Shown piece by piece: positions 45,408 through 56,700 of a stretch of DNA of 64,000 nt. Source of the stretch: Harmonia axyridis (taxonomy: Eukaryota > Arthropoda > Insecta > Coleoptera > Coccinellidae). The notes below the pieces were generated by a model, which made no database searches, was not told the origin of the DNA, and was given only the letters and a program-made list of their open reading frames with translations. Both the position numbers and the translations under genes were made by a program. The stretch lies in NCBI RefSeq assembly GCF_914767665.1, contig NC_059503.1, positions 39,742,001-39,806,000 on the forward strand, in the 5' to 3' direction. Position 1 is the stretch's first letter. Every line of letters begins with the position of its first letter.

Positions 45408-46868
45408 GTTGGGCATAGATCTTTTAGGTATTTATTCTTGGCTACCTATAAATTAGATATGTACTCTTTAATTGGCTAATTATAAATATATCGATCGAAG
45501 AATTGATGGTTTTATTTCTTTATTTCAACTGATTCTTCATTCAGAGGTAAAAGACAGTGCCACAAGATTTGTATTAATTGTAAATTGCTGATTTATTGTT
45601 TTACTAGATGAAATATTGGGTTTTTTCATCTTACATGTTTGTATCTTATAAGAGCGAATTCAGGTACCATAAAAAATAAGCCAACATTGTTTGGTTTCGA
45701 GACAAGGTTTCGGTACATTGTGTATCTAGTTGAAAGCGGATGACAAAATAAATTGTTTGTCGAGGTGTTAAGACAATCCAATTCTTTATTCATTTTGTAG
45801 TCTGTCCTGTGTCTATAGGATCTTTTTGTCTCATGTTAATAGCACCAATATGAATGAAGTTTTGAGAACTTTTCATTACTTTTTCACAAGAAAACAATTG
45901 AATTTATGAGGTTGCGATTTTCACCTAAATGATTCTTTCAAAAATCGAGCCCGAAAATGTGCCATTCATTTTTTTTTCCAGCATAAAGGGATTATGAGAT
46001 CCCCTCACTAGACAAAGAATTTGAGACATCCGATACAATACGTCATGAAAAATGATTGATTCGCAAAACACATTAAAATTTCTTATTTGATTTATTGAAT
46101 GTATATAACAAAATATTATCACACGAAAATGGAACTATTCAGCTCTATATGGATATAATATACCCAGAATTGAAAATAACTAAACATATATTAACTATCA
46201 TAACTAAAATATTTACAAACAATCTGATATTCTCGTTCTCAATATTCAGGTCTTCCATAATAGGTACACAAAATCATTTAAATTCTTTAGAGACTTTTTA
46301 TATTATATCTTTATCAAAATATGGGCGTTCAATAATTTCAATTTCATCGACTATAGTGTCAATGTCGGAAAGACTATCTTAGAATTGATTATGCTGAGCC
46401 CATGAGCAATGATCATTTATTTAAGAATATTCAGGATCGCTCTTGAGCTTTCAAGACTCAAGCATTTGATGGTACTTTCCAATTTTTGTGCAGGCAGTGA
46501 GTGAAGCAAATTAAGCTTTCAATATTCTATAGTTTTTTTGATAATTCAAAAATTTCTATCAAGAGATAGCCCTGCCTATTTATTTGTTCAAATTTGACTC
46601 GTGTTTATTACATATAATATAGTTTTTATATTGCAATATCACATATGCGTTTATTTTTCTTTATTTTACTAAGGTGATTTATTGAGTTACTCACAAACTC
46701 AAATACAAAACAGTCTTCTATTGAACTATGCTAACTGTACTCAATTAGACTGGAACTAATCACGAAGCAAATATAATTTGAATATCAGTTAACTAAGCCC
46801 GAAAAATAAAAAAAAAATTTTTTTGAAGCCCCATGTCATCATATCACCAATGTATCCATATCACTACT
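45408..46868. other. convergent intergenic region
   Basis: Separates the 3' ends of acid phosphatase 2 and the TBC gene. AATAAA at 45747-45752 (plus) and at 46678-46683 (minus) are candidate polyadenylation signals for the two genes. No gene recognised. Confidence 0.5.
46678..46683 (-). terminator. candidate polyadenylation signal of the TBC gene
   Basis: AATAAA on the minus strand about 190 bp after the stop codon. Position fits a short 3' UTR; unconfirmed. Confidence 0.35.
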
Positions 46869-47798
46869 TCACTGAGGGTTAATGAGGTTAGGACTAGAAT
46901 TCCTTGAGAGGGATCTATTGTTTTTAATATGTTTCAATTCCCTTGTTCCATTGAATGTGAAAGCGACATCACAATTACTGAGTGGGTGGTTATCTAAGCT
47001 CTTGGTATCTGTAGTTTCTTCTAGAGTTTGAGTTGGTATTATCAATGCTGGTGTATTATTGTTGGGGCTACTTGGCGTGTTACTAATAATTCTTGTGTTA
47101 ATATCATTAATATTGTTATTTTTCTCATTTTCCTCATTGTCCGTTTCTTGAATAGTTATATCTATATTGCTCAAATTCGGAGAAACATTATGATATAGTT
47201 TTTGTTTCAATATATTGTTGTGTTGGTTTGAAAAGAAATTTGACGTCCTCTGCACATTCCTCTGCAAGTCATCCCTAGTTTGTGAGTTCAAACTATTAAA
47301 CCGTATTTCCTCATGATAAGTATTGGTGTTTAGTTGTAATCTTCCGGTACTTTGAGACTTGATCAAAGGCTTATTGGGTGGCATGTTGTTCCTTGATCTT
47401 TGCAGTAGATTTCCGTGTTTTCTTTTCTCTACGAAAATTATCTCCGATACTATACGGCGTACATCTCCTGGTATTTCTGTGACCTTTTTCTCTTCTATTA
47501 AGTCGTTTATAAAGTGCCCTAAGGTCGATATAGTCACTTCGAGACCTCTTTTTTCTGCATCCTGTCTATTCAATTCAGACTGTTGTACTTTCCTCATTGT
47601 TTCTAGTCCTTGATAGTTGGCCATTATTTGATCCAACTGTGCTTGGAGTTTCTTATTTTGTTCTTTGAGCCGTTTGTTTTCCAGGTCTAACTTATGAGCT
47701 TGATCTACTTGAGGTTGCACGGCCATCATCTCCTCTTGAATAACGTGATATTCAACTTTATATTCGAAAAGTTGCTTGCTGATATCCGTGACGTATAC
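46869..47798 (-). CDS. plx: TBC gene, last exon
   Basis: Opens VYVTDISKQLFEYKVEYHVI, then a coiled coil rich in Lys, Gln and Glu, then a low-complexity Asn/Thr-rich tail to the stop at 46869-46871. Confidence 0.9.
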   Translation of the reverse strand, partial: VYVTDISKQLFEYKVEYHVIQEEMMAVQPQVDQAHKLDLENKRLKEQNKKLQAQLDQIMANYQGLETMRKVQQSELNRQDAEKRGLEVTISTLGHFINDLIEEKKVTEIPGDVRRIVSEIIFVEKRKHGNLLQRSRNNMPPNKPLIKSQSTGRLQLNTNTYHEEIRFNSLNSQTRDDLQRNVQRTSNFFSNQHNNILKQKLYHNVSPNLSNIDITIQETDNEENEKNNNINDINTRIISNTPSSPNNNTPALIIPTQTLEETTDTKSLDNHPLSNCDVAFTFNGTRELKHIKNNRSLSRNSSPNLINPQ

Positions 47799-50700
47799 CT
47801 GAAAAATAAAATTTTATGCGGATTACGGAACTACTGAGAAAAATCAGGATATTTTTACCATTTTCATTATTTTCTCCAACGTTGTATTATCTACTTGAGT
47901 TAGTGTAATTTTCAGATAATCCATGATTTCTTCGAAACTAGCACATTTTATTAAATTCTCTTTGTGGATAGAAAGAAGAGCCAAAGCAACGTTGAAAACT
48001 ACGTCCAAACCTTCCATGAACAGAAGATCTACAAAAAAAGATAGTAACACTGTAGTGATCCGAAGATAATGTCAAATATTATTCATTATCAAAGCAAATT
48101 CCAATTCCATTAGTTATATTAAAGGTTGAATTTTCGAAAATACTCACAAATTATGGTTATATATTCACATTCATTATTCAAAGATGAACATTTCTAGCTA
48201 TACCTAAGTGATAATGCAAAATAGTAAGGGACTTCTTATAGTAAATTTATGTCCTGCAGTCAGTTTTCAAAATACGCGGAGTTAACGGATCATGTTTTTT
48301 ATTTGATTTTCATATTCTAAACATTTCATAAAGATAGGTAGAAAATTGGAACATCGAAAACAACTCAAATGAAATGCATCCATTCGAAACCCATTATTAA
48401 TCTTGGAAACTAAACTTGATTCCTGGTTTTACAATTGAAGATTAACCAACTAAAAAAACGCTGCAAATTTTTTGACACAAAATATCTCTCAACTTCATGT
48501 CATATGTTCCGAATTGCTAAAATGTTTAAAATTCAACCTCGGAAATATAAGAGCTAGTACTTTGTCACGGAAACTTGTGGTAGATATTAGTGACACAAAG
48601 TTAAATAGTTATTATCATCATTATCATAAGAAAAAAAAACATATAAATTTCAGTTAAATGGTGGCAATGAAACTTTCCGTTTTTAAAAATTTATTTGATT
48701 GTTCGATCATTGCTTCTCTTGAAATAGACAACATTTGATTCATCAGATTACCTATTCGAACCTTTTTTTGATTAAAATCATAATTTCAAGATTTCCTTAG
48801 ATTTAAATGATAAATCGACGTATTGCTTGAACCACAGAATCACTAATTAAATAATGAATTGCTTTGATTTCAATACCTACCAAACACCCTGGTTACGAAT
48901 CCCAGTGGAAATTGAGATGCAAATATAGTGAGTATCCAAGGAGCTGCATATAATGTTGGTGATATGTCATAATTATTGAAATGATCGTACAAGTCTGGTA
49001 ACTTATCATGTAGAAGTCTAGACAGCTGAAAAAGCCTTATCTGGAGTCCAGTCATGTCTGGAAGGTATTGCTTCCGCAATTCTCTTCCAAACATCAAATG
49101 TCTCAGCAGGAAGAATGCTTGAGCTTCCTCCATCTGAAAAGAAGGAATTGAATATTTGAATTCTATTCATTAGTAAACACAATATTTTTTATGAGGAGAC
49201 ACCTAATCACTTGAAATTTAGACTCTGAGTTAAAAATAACCGAAAATGATATTTCATATTTTGTGAAAACTGGAAGAATGTAATTCATTGAAGCGACTTG
49301 AAAAAATTTGGGAACTTGAAAAAACTTTCAAGTGTCCAGGCATACCTTTTGGAAAGTTTGACGAACGTTTGAAATGGTCACAGCTATCTAAATCTAAGTG
49401 GTTGGTAAACTTATTCTGAGATTGATGATGCAGCTTATTGTAAGTAGATAAGGTATTGTGTTTTATCAAAAATTAAATATCTGAAAAATTGGTCAGTGAC
49501 GGTTACTGAAATTTGAAACATGCTGGATTTTGATTTTTTTGTAAATAAATATTTACTTTCGAATATGTTTTGGAAACATAAAATAACGTCAATTTCGAAG
49601 CTGCTCAAAAAATCTGAGGCAAAACTTGTCATTTATAATAAAGGTAGGTAGCAATTTTATGTGAAACACAAAGAATTCCTTTAATTGGTAACAGAGAATT
49701 CGGTCCATTCGATATTCAAGAGAGACCAACTGAAAATGAGGAAAATTCGGGGCATTATTACACCAGAGAATAAATGCCGGAAATTTTTACGAACGGACTT
49801 TCCAAAATAAAAAAAAATGCTATATACATTAGTTGGAATATCAAAAATAAATAATAATTATTCCCGAAGAAATAAGTGAAAATCACATAATATTTAGAAT
49901 AGGTTTATAGTTTGTTATTATACATATTACTTTTATAATGAAATGATAAGATATGTCATAGCTTATGTTAGAGTTGCATTTCGATTATATTGTGATCTAA
50001 ATCTATATATATAAAAGGAGAAACTGACTGACTGACTGACTGACTGACTGACTGACATATCAACGCACAGCCCAAACGGCTAAACGTAGGCACTTGAAAT
50101 TTGGAAGGGACGTAGCTTAGGTACCGTAGGGGTGCACTAAGAAAGGAATTCCCGAAATTCCCACGGGAACGGGAATTAGCGGGAAAAAACTTTTGTATGA
50201 AAAAATCTAAACCGCGTAAGTTAGATGATTGAAATTTGACATGCATATACCTTAGTGAATGCAAAGTTAAGTCATGATTGGATTTTCCAAAATTCCCATG
50301 GGAACGGGAATAGCGGTAGCGAGGCGCGGAGGGGGGCGCAGATACCCGAGTGAGCAACCGGAACGCGGCAGACGCGTGAGGGCAGACGTCGTTGATGGTC
50401 GTGTCAAATATTGAATTTTGCGGGCGAACTTTTTACTATTCTTGGATGGTTTAAATCTTTAGTAGGTAGTTTTCTGTTGTAGATTACTGTTGAATTTTCC
50501 AGGCGGACATTTCACGGTCTTGGATTATCTTATAATTTTCTGTTGTAGTTTCTAAATTTTGTTCTAATAATTGTAGGTTATAAGTCTTTACGATTTCTTA
50601 ATTTTGTTCTTATAGGCTTTTCGCCGTTCTTGGATGCTTTTTTTATTTTCTATTGTAGATTCTAAATTTTGTTCTTAAAATAATTGCAGGTTATAAGACT

Positions 50701-53700
50701 TCAAGATTTTTTATTTTTGTTCTTATAGGCTTTTCGCCGTTCTTGGATACTTTAATAATTTTCTGTTGTAGTTTCTAAATTTTGTTCTTAGAATAATTGT
50801 AGGTTTTAAGTCTTTACGATTTCTTAATTTTGTTCTTAGGCATTTCGCCGTTCTTGGATGCTTAAAATCTTTATTAGTTTTCTGTTGTAGGATTTCTTTA
50901 TTTTGTTCGTAAAATAAATTAAAAAATTACTATTTTTTTTCTTATTTCGGTTATTACGATTTCTTATTTGATTCTTAGTGGTTTCTTATAAACAACATAG
51001 GTTGATTTAGTTATTGTTTCTTTTATTTTGTTGGAATAATTGTCATCTTTTCGTATCTTTTAAAAGTATCTTTCAAAATGAAGGTAGAAAATATAAACAT
51101 TATGTCGTCAGAGATATCACCGAGGCTTCGGTATATAACCAATACACATTGCCCAAACTTTATGCCAAGTTGCACTACTGTGTGTCTTGCGCCATCCACA
51201 GCAAAGTAGTAAGGAATAGATCTAAGAAAGACAGGAGGATCAGAACACCCCCACAGAGGAACTTCCCTGGTAGAGACCAGAGAACCCAACCTCAGAGGAA
51301 ATGAGCATTTTTCTGTATTGAATTAACGGAGAGATAGTGCCACAATTAGCAGTGGAAATGGAAGGAGATGGGGCTTGCCTTTTCAGAGCTCTTTCATTCC
51401 TGATGTACGGCACTCAGGAAAATGCTTTTGCCACACGGCAAGAAGTGGTCGTTTATGTAGTAGAACATTGGGATGAATTTTCTATAATGTCTCACGACAT
51501 AAACGGTGACAATTACAGTTCCGCAGAACAATATTTTGCGGATATGATTAAACGCAACACATATGGTGGATTATGTGAATTAATCGCGGCAGGGAGAATA
51601 TACAATTTCGTTTTTCAAGTTTATCGCAACGGTGAATTGTATGTTGAAGTTGGTACTCAAGGTCGCCCAATAAAACGCCTTCGCTTCAAAAATAATCTAT
51701 CCGACGGGCATTTTGATGTTTACCTACCTTATGAAGAATTTAACCCCATGGTGGTATTGAACGTTGTGGAACTAAGGTCCAATCAACCAGGGCTAAACGA
51801 ACCGAAGGCGAAAAAGAATAAAAATAGTGAAGCACTTGATGTTGTGCCTCCTATTTGTTCTTCCGAATCAGAATCTGCAGTTTCTGCTGACCTGTCTTTA
51901 GAAATGAGTACATCATCTGTCAGGAAGACTAAGAAACGTAGGGCTAGATTTACAGACAAAACAAGAAAGATGCAAATTCATCGCAATCAGAAAAAATATG
52001 TCCAAAATAATCCTGTGCCACACAGAAACGCTACTGCTAATTACCAGCGTAAAAATCCTGAAGTACATCGAAAATCTGTTGTTGTTTATCAGGAGAAGCA
52101 CCCTGAAGTGCACAGAGAATCTGTTGCTACTTATCAGGAGAAACACCCTGAAGTACACAGAGAATCAGTTGCCGCGTACCAGAAGAAGCACCCTGAAGTA
52201 CATAAAAAATATGTTGCTACTTATCAGGAGAACCATCCTGAAGTACACAGAAAGTCTTCCGGTACTTATCAGGAGAAGCATCCTGAAGTACACAGAAAAT
52301 CTGTTGCCGCTTATCAGGAGAAGCACCCTGAAGTACACCGAGCAGCTCAAACTCGATATAATACAAATGTAACAACACGCCCATGGAATACTAAGTGTCA
52401 ATCGGCAATGTCTTATCAGCCCGAAATAGATTACGAATGTGACAAATTAGTAGCAATAGGTAATATGAGTCAGAAATGTCAATGGTGTAACGCGCTTAAG
52501 TGGAAAGACGAGACCCCTGGACTTTGTTGCGGCAGCGGAAAAGTTCAACTCAATTCACTCAGTAAACCTCCTGAACCACTTCACAGTTTACTGATGGATC
52601 TCCATCCTGATCATAAGCATTTTATGGCTAATGTCCGTAAATACAATAATTGTTTTCAGATGTCGTCTTTTGGTGGAAAACAGGTTGGAGGTGATGGATT
52701 TACGCCGACATTTAAAGTACAAGGGCAGGTGTATCATTTAGCAGGTAGTTTATTACCAGAACCTGGAAAAGCAGCACAGTTTTTACAGATTTATTTTGTC
52801 GGAGAAGATGAAAGGGAAGCAAATTTAAGACTAGCCAACTATCCGCATTTGAAGCCAAACATTGTCAAGCAGCTTCAAAAATTGTTACACGAAGTCAATC
52901 CCTATATTAGAGACCTAAAGTGTGTTATTGACAAGGTGCCTGCTTCATGCGATACGTTCAAGGTAGTTATACATGCGGAAAAAAATCCACAAGGTGCTCA
53001 CAGAGGACGCTATAATAGCCCTGCTGTCAATGAAGTAGCATTAGTGCTATTGGATCAACAGTTTGAGCAACGGGATATTATATTAGAAAGTCGCAGTAGT
53101 CAACTACAACGCATAAGTGAATTCCATCGGTCATACGATGCTTTACAGTACCCGTTAATGTTCAGCCACGGAGAAGACGGTTATTCGATTGGTATATCAC
53201 AGCGGGACCCCAACACTAAACTACCTCTGAAAAAGACAGTTTCAGCTGCCAGTTTCTATTCATATCACATAATGATACGGGAGGGGGAAGAAAACTACCT
53301 GCTTTACTTCGGTGCTCTATTTAGCCAATACATAGTGGACCAGTACGCCAAAATAGAGACTGAGAGACTTAATTTCATTAGGTACAATCAGGCAAAACTC
53401 CGAGCTGAGAGCTACATACACCTAAAAGATGCGATTGGTCAACAAGATGTAGAAGCTAATCAGTTAGGTCAAATTGTTGTACTGCCATCCTCATTCACCG
53501 GTGGGCCAAGATATATGCATGAGCGGACCCAGGACGCCATGACATACGTCCGACACTATGGCCGCCCGGATTTATTTATCACCTTTACTTGCAACCCTAA
53601 ATGGGAAGAAATTACAAAGCTACTGCACCCAAATCAAAAATCCTACGACCGCCATGATTTAATAGCAAGAATATTTCGCCTCAAAGTAAAAAAAATGATG

Positions 53701-56700
53701 GATTTGATAAATAAGGGCAAAATCTTTGGTGAAGTTCGATGTTACATGTATTCCGTGGAATATCAAAAACGTGGTCTCCCACACATACACATTCTTTTAT
53801 GGCTAATTGAGCACATTTCTGCTGACATGATTGACAATATTATTTGCGCAGAGATTCCGGATCCAGATGCTGATCCGAAACTTTATCAAATAATCAGATC
53901 GAACATGATACATGGCCCCTGTGGCAACTTTAATAACAAGTCTCCGTGTATGAAAGATAGCGTGTGCTCTAAACGGTTTCCAAGACCTTTACTTTCAGAA
54001 ACACAGACCGGTGATGACGGCTATCCCCAATATAGGCGACGATCTCCAGGGGATGGTGGCTTTACTGTACATATCAACGGGGTAGAGCTCGACAACCGCT
54101 GGGTTGTTCCATATAATGCGGTTCTTTTGAGAACATTTAATGCTCATATTAATGTTGAGTACTGTAACTCCGTAAAATCCATAAAATATATTTGTAAATA
54201 TGTAAATAAGGGGTCGGATCAAGCGACTGTTACACTGGAGGATTCGAAAGATGAGGTGAAAATGTATGAAAGTGGAAGGTATATAAGTAGTGCTGAAGCG
54301 GTCTGGCGAATACTTGGGTTTCCTATTCATGAGCGATATCCTACAGTTATACATCTGGCGGTGCATTTAGAAAACGGTCAAAGAGTTTATTTTAATCCAT
54401 CTAATTTGGCTGATAGGGTATCCAGTCCACCAAAAACAACACTGACCTCATTCTTTGAACTATGTAGATTCGACGATTTTGCAAAAACTTTATTATACTG
54501 TGAAGTACCGGCATATTATGTTTGGAACAATAATAAATTTGAAAGAAGAAAACGAGGAGAAAATGTAGATGGTTGGCCAGGTGTTAAAAAAGAGCACGCG
54601 TTGGGTAGGGTTTACACCGTACACCCGAATAATACAGAGTGCTACCACCTCCGATTGCTCTTACACGAAGTTCGAGGTCCAACATCGTTTGAATCACTAA
54701 GGACTATAAACGGTGTTGTACAACCAACATTTAAATCTGCTTGCAAGGCCCTTGGATTACTTGAAGATGACCAACATTGGCGTACAATACTTCAAGAGGC
54801 AGCCCTTTGTCAGTCTCCGTTCATGATGAGAGAACTCTTTACTATTTTGTTAGTGTTTTGTCAAGTTGCAGATCCTGTCAGTCTATGGAATGAATTCAGA
54901 GAAAATCTTTCTGAAGATTTCAAAAGACAGATTGAGAGGCAAGCAGCTTGCGATGTAAACTCTCTCATGGATGAAATCTTCAATAGGTGCCTTTTGGAGA
55001 TAGAAACAGCATGCTTAGCTCTAGGTGGATGCGCAATAGAAGGGTACGGATTACCAAAGCCGACTAGATCGGAAGGATTTAATAATGAATTAGGAGTATA
55101 TATTAATGAACTAAACTATGATGTCCCTACATTGCAAAGATTTGTTAATACAAATGAGGATTGCTTAACAGATGAACAAAAATTGATATACAATAAAACT
55201 ATAGCAAACATCAATACAAACGACGGAAAAATTTTCTTTTTGGACGCCCCTGGAGGAACTGGTAAAACTTATCTCATTAATTTGATACTTGCAAAGATTA
55301 GAAGCAATCGTGGAATTGCCATAGCTGTCGCTTCATCGGGGATTGCTGCAACTTTATTGGAAGGAGGTCGCACTGCTCACTCGGCTTTAAAGTTACCGCT
55401 TAATTTATCTATTTCGGAAACCCCAATTTGCAATATTCCAAAGCAAAGCAATCTTGCCAAAGTTTTACGTAAAGCTGAAATCATAATCTGGGATGAGAGC
55501 ACTATGGCTCATAAAAAATGTTTTGAGGCGTTGAATAGGACTTTACAAGACTTGAGAGATAATAACTCTCTGATGGGTGGCTTGACACTTTTGTTAGCCG
55601 GAGATTTCAGACAAACATTACCGGTTGTACCAAGGGGAACTCGGGCAGACGAGATCAAAGCATGTTTAAAAAGATCAGTTTTATGGCCATCTATTGAAAT
55701 TCTTAACTTAACTAAAAATATGCGAGTGCTCTTAAAAGGGGATATCAATGCAGGTAACTTTTCAAATATACTACTTAAAATAGGAAATGGCATATACCCA
55801 GAAAAAGACGGTTTGATAAATTTACCAGAAAATTTATGCACTGTAGTTACAACAGTCCCGGAATTAATAGATAAAGTATATCCAAATATAGCTCGAATTC
55901 AACATAAACCTATAGAATGGCTGCATGAAAGAGCTATTTTATCACCCACAAATGAACACGCCGCACTAATAAATGACGTTTTGCTAAATTCATTTGAAGG
56001 TGAAGAAATGATATATAAATCAGTAGATACAGTAATACATACAGAAGACGCTGTTCACTATCCGGTTGAGTTTTTGAACACTATTAATCCAGCTGGTCTT
56101 CCATACCACAGTCTTAGATTACGAGTCGGTGCACCAGTAATGTTGCTCAGGAATTTGAAACCACCTAAATTATGCAACGGCACGAGACTTCAAGTCAGGG
56201 TCTTGCATCGTAATATTGTCGAAGGTATTATTTTAACTGGGTCTGCAAAGGGAGAAACGGTATTTATACCGCGAATACCGTTAATCCCAAATGATCTTCC
56301 TTTCGAATTTCGGAGACTACAATTTCCATTGAAGGTATGTTTCGCCATGACCATTAATAAGTCGCAGGGTCAAACACTCGCGCTAGCAGGAGTTGATTTG
56401 CGACAGCCCTGCTTCTCCCATGGTCAGTTATATGTGGCGTGCTCCCGCGTAAGTTCGCCATCCAGTCTGGTCATTCTCGCACCACCCTCCAGAACGACCA
56501 GAAACGTTGTTTATAAGGAAATTTTATAAATATGTTTCCTAAATACATTTCTGTCTAGCTCTTATCCCGGTTGCACCAGCCACCCACCAACCGAACCACT
56601 CTTCCATGCTACTCTTTTTAGGGTTCCGTACCCAAAAGGTGAAAACGGGACCCTATTACTGAGACTTCGCTGTCTGTCTGTCCGTCTGTCACCAGGCTGT

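Noticed and set aside
51337..51357. Upstream extension of the Helitron protein to a GTG codon
   Set aside because: A eukaryotic protein would start at the first ATG (51358), which still includes the OTU Asp and Cys.
52165..52401. Minus-strand open frame opposite the coding repeats
   Set aside because: It is the shadow of the 39-bp repeat in the real frame.
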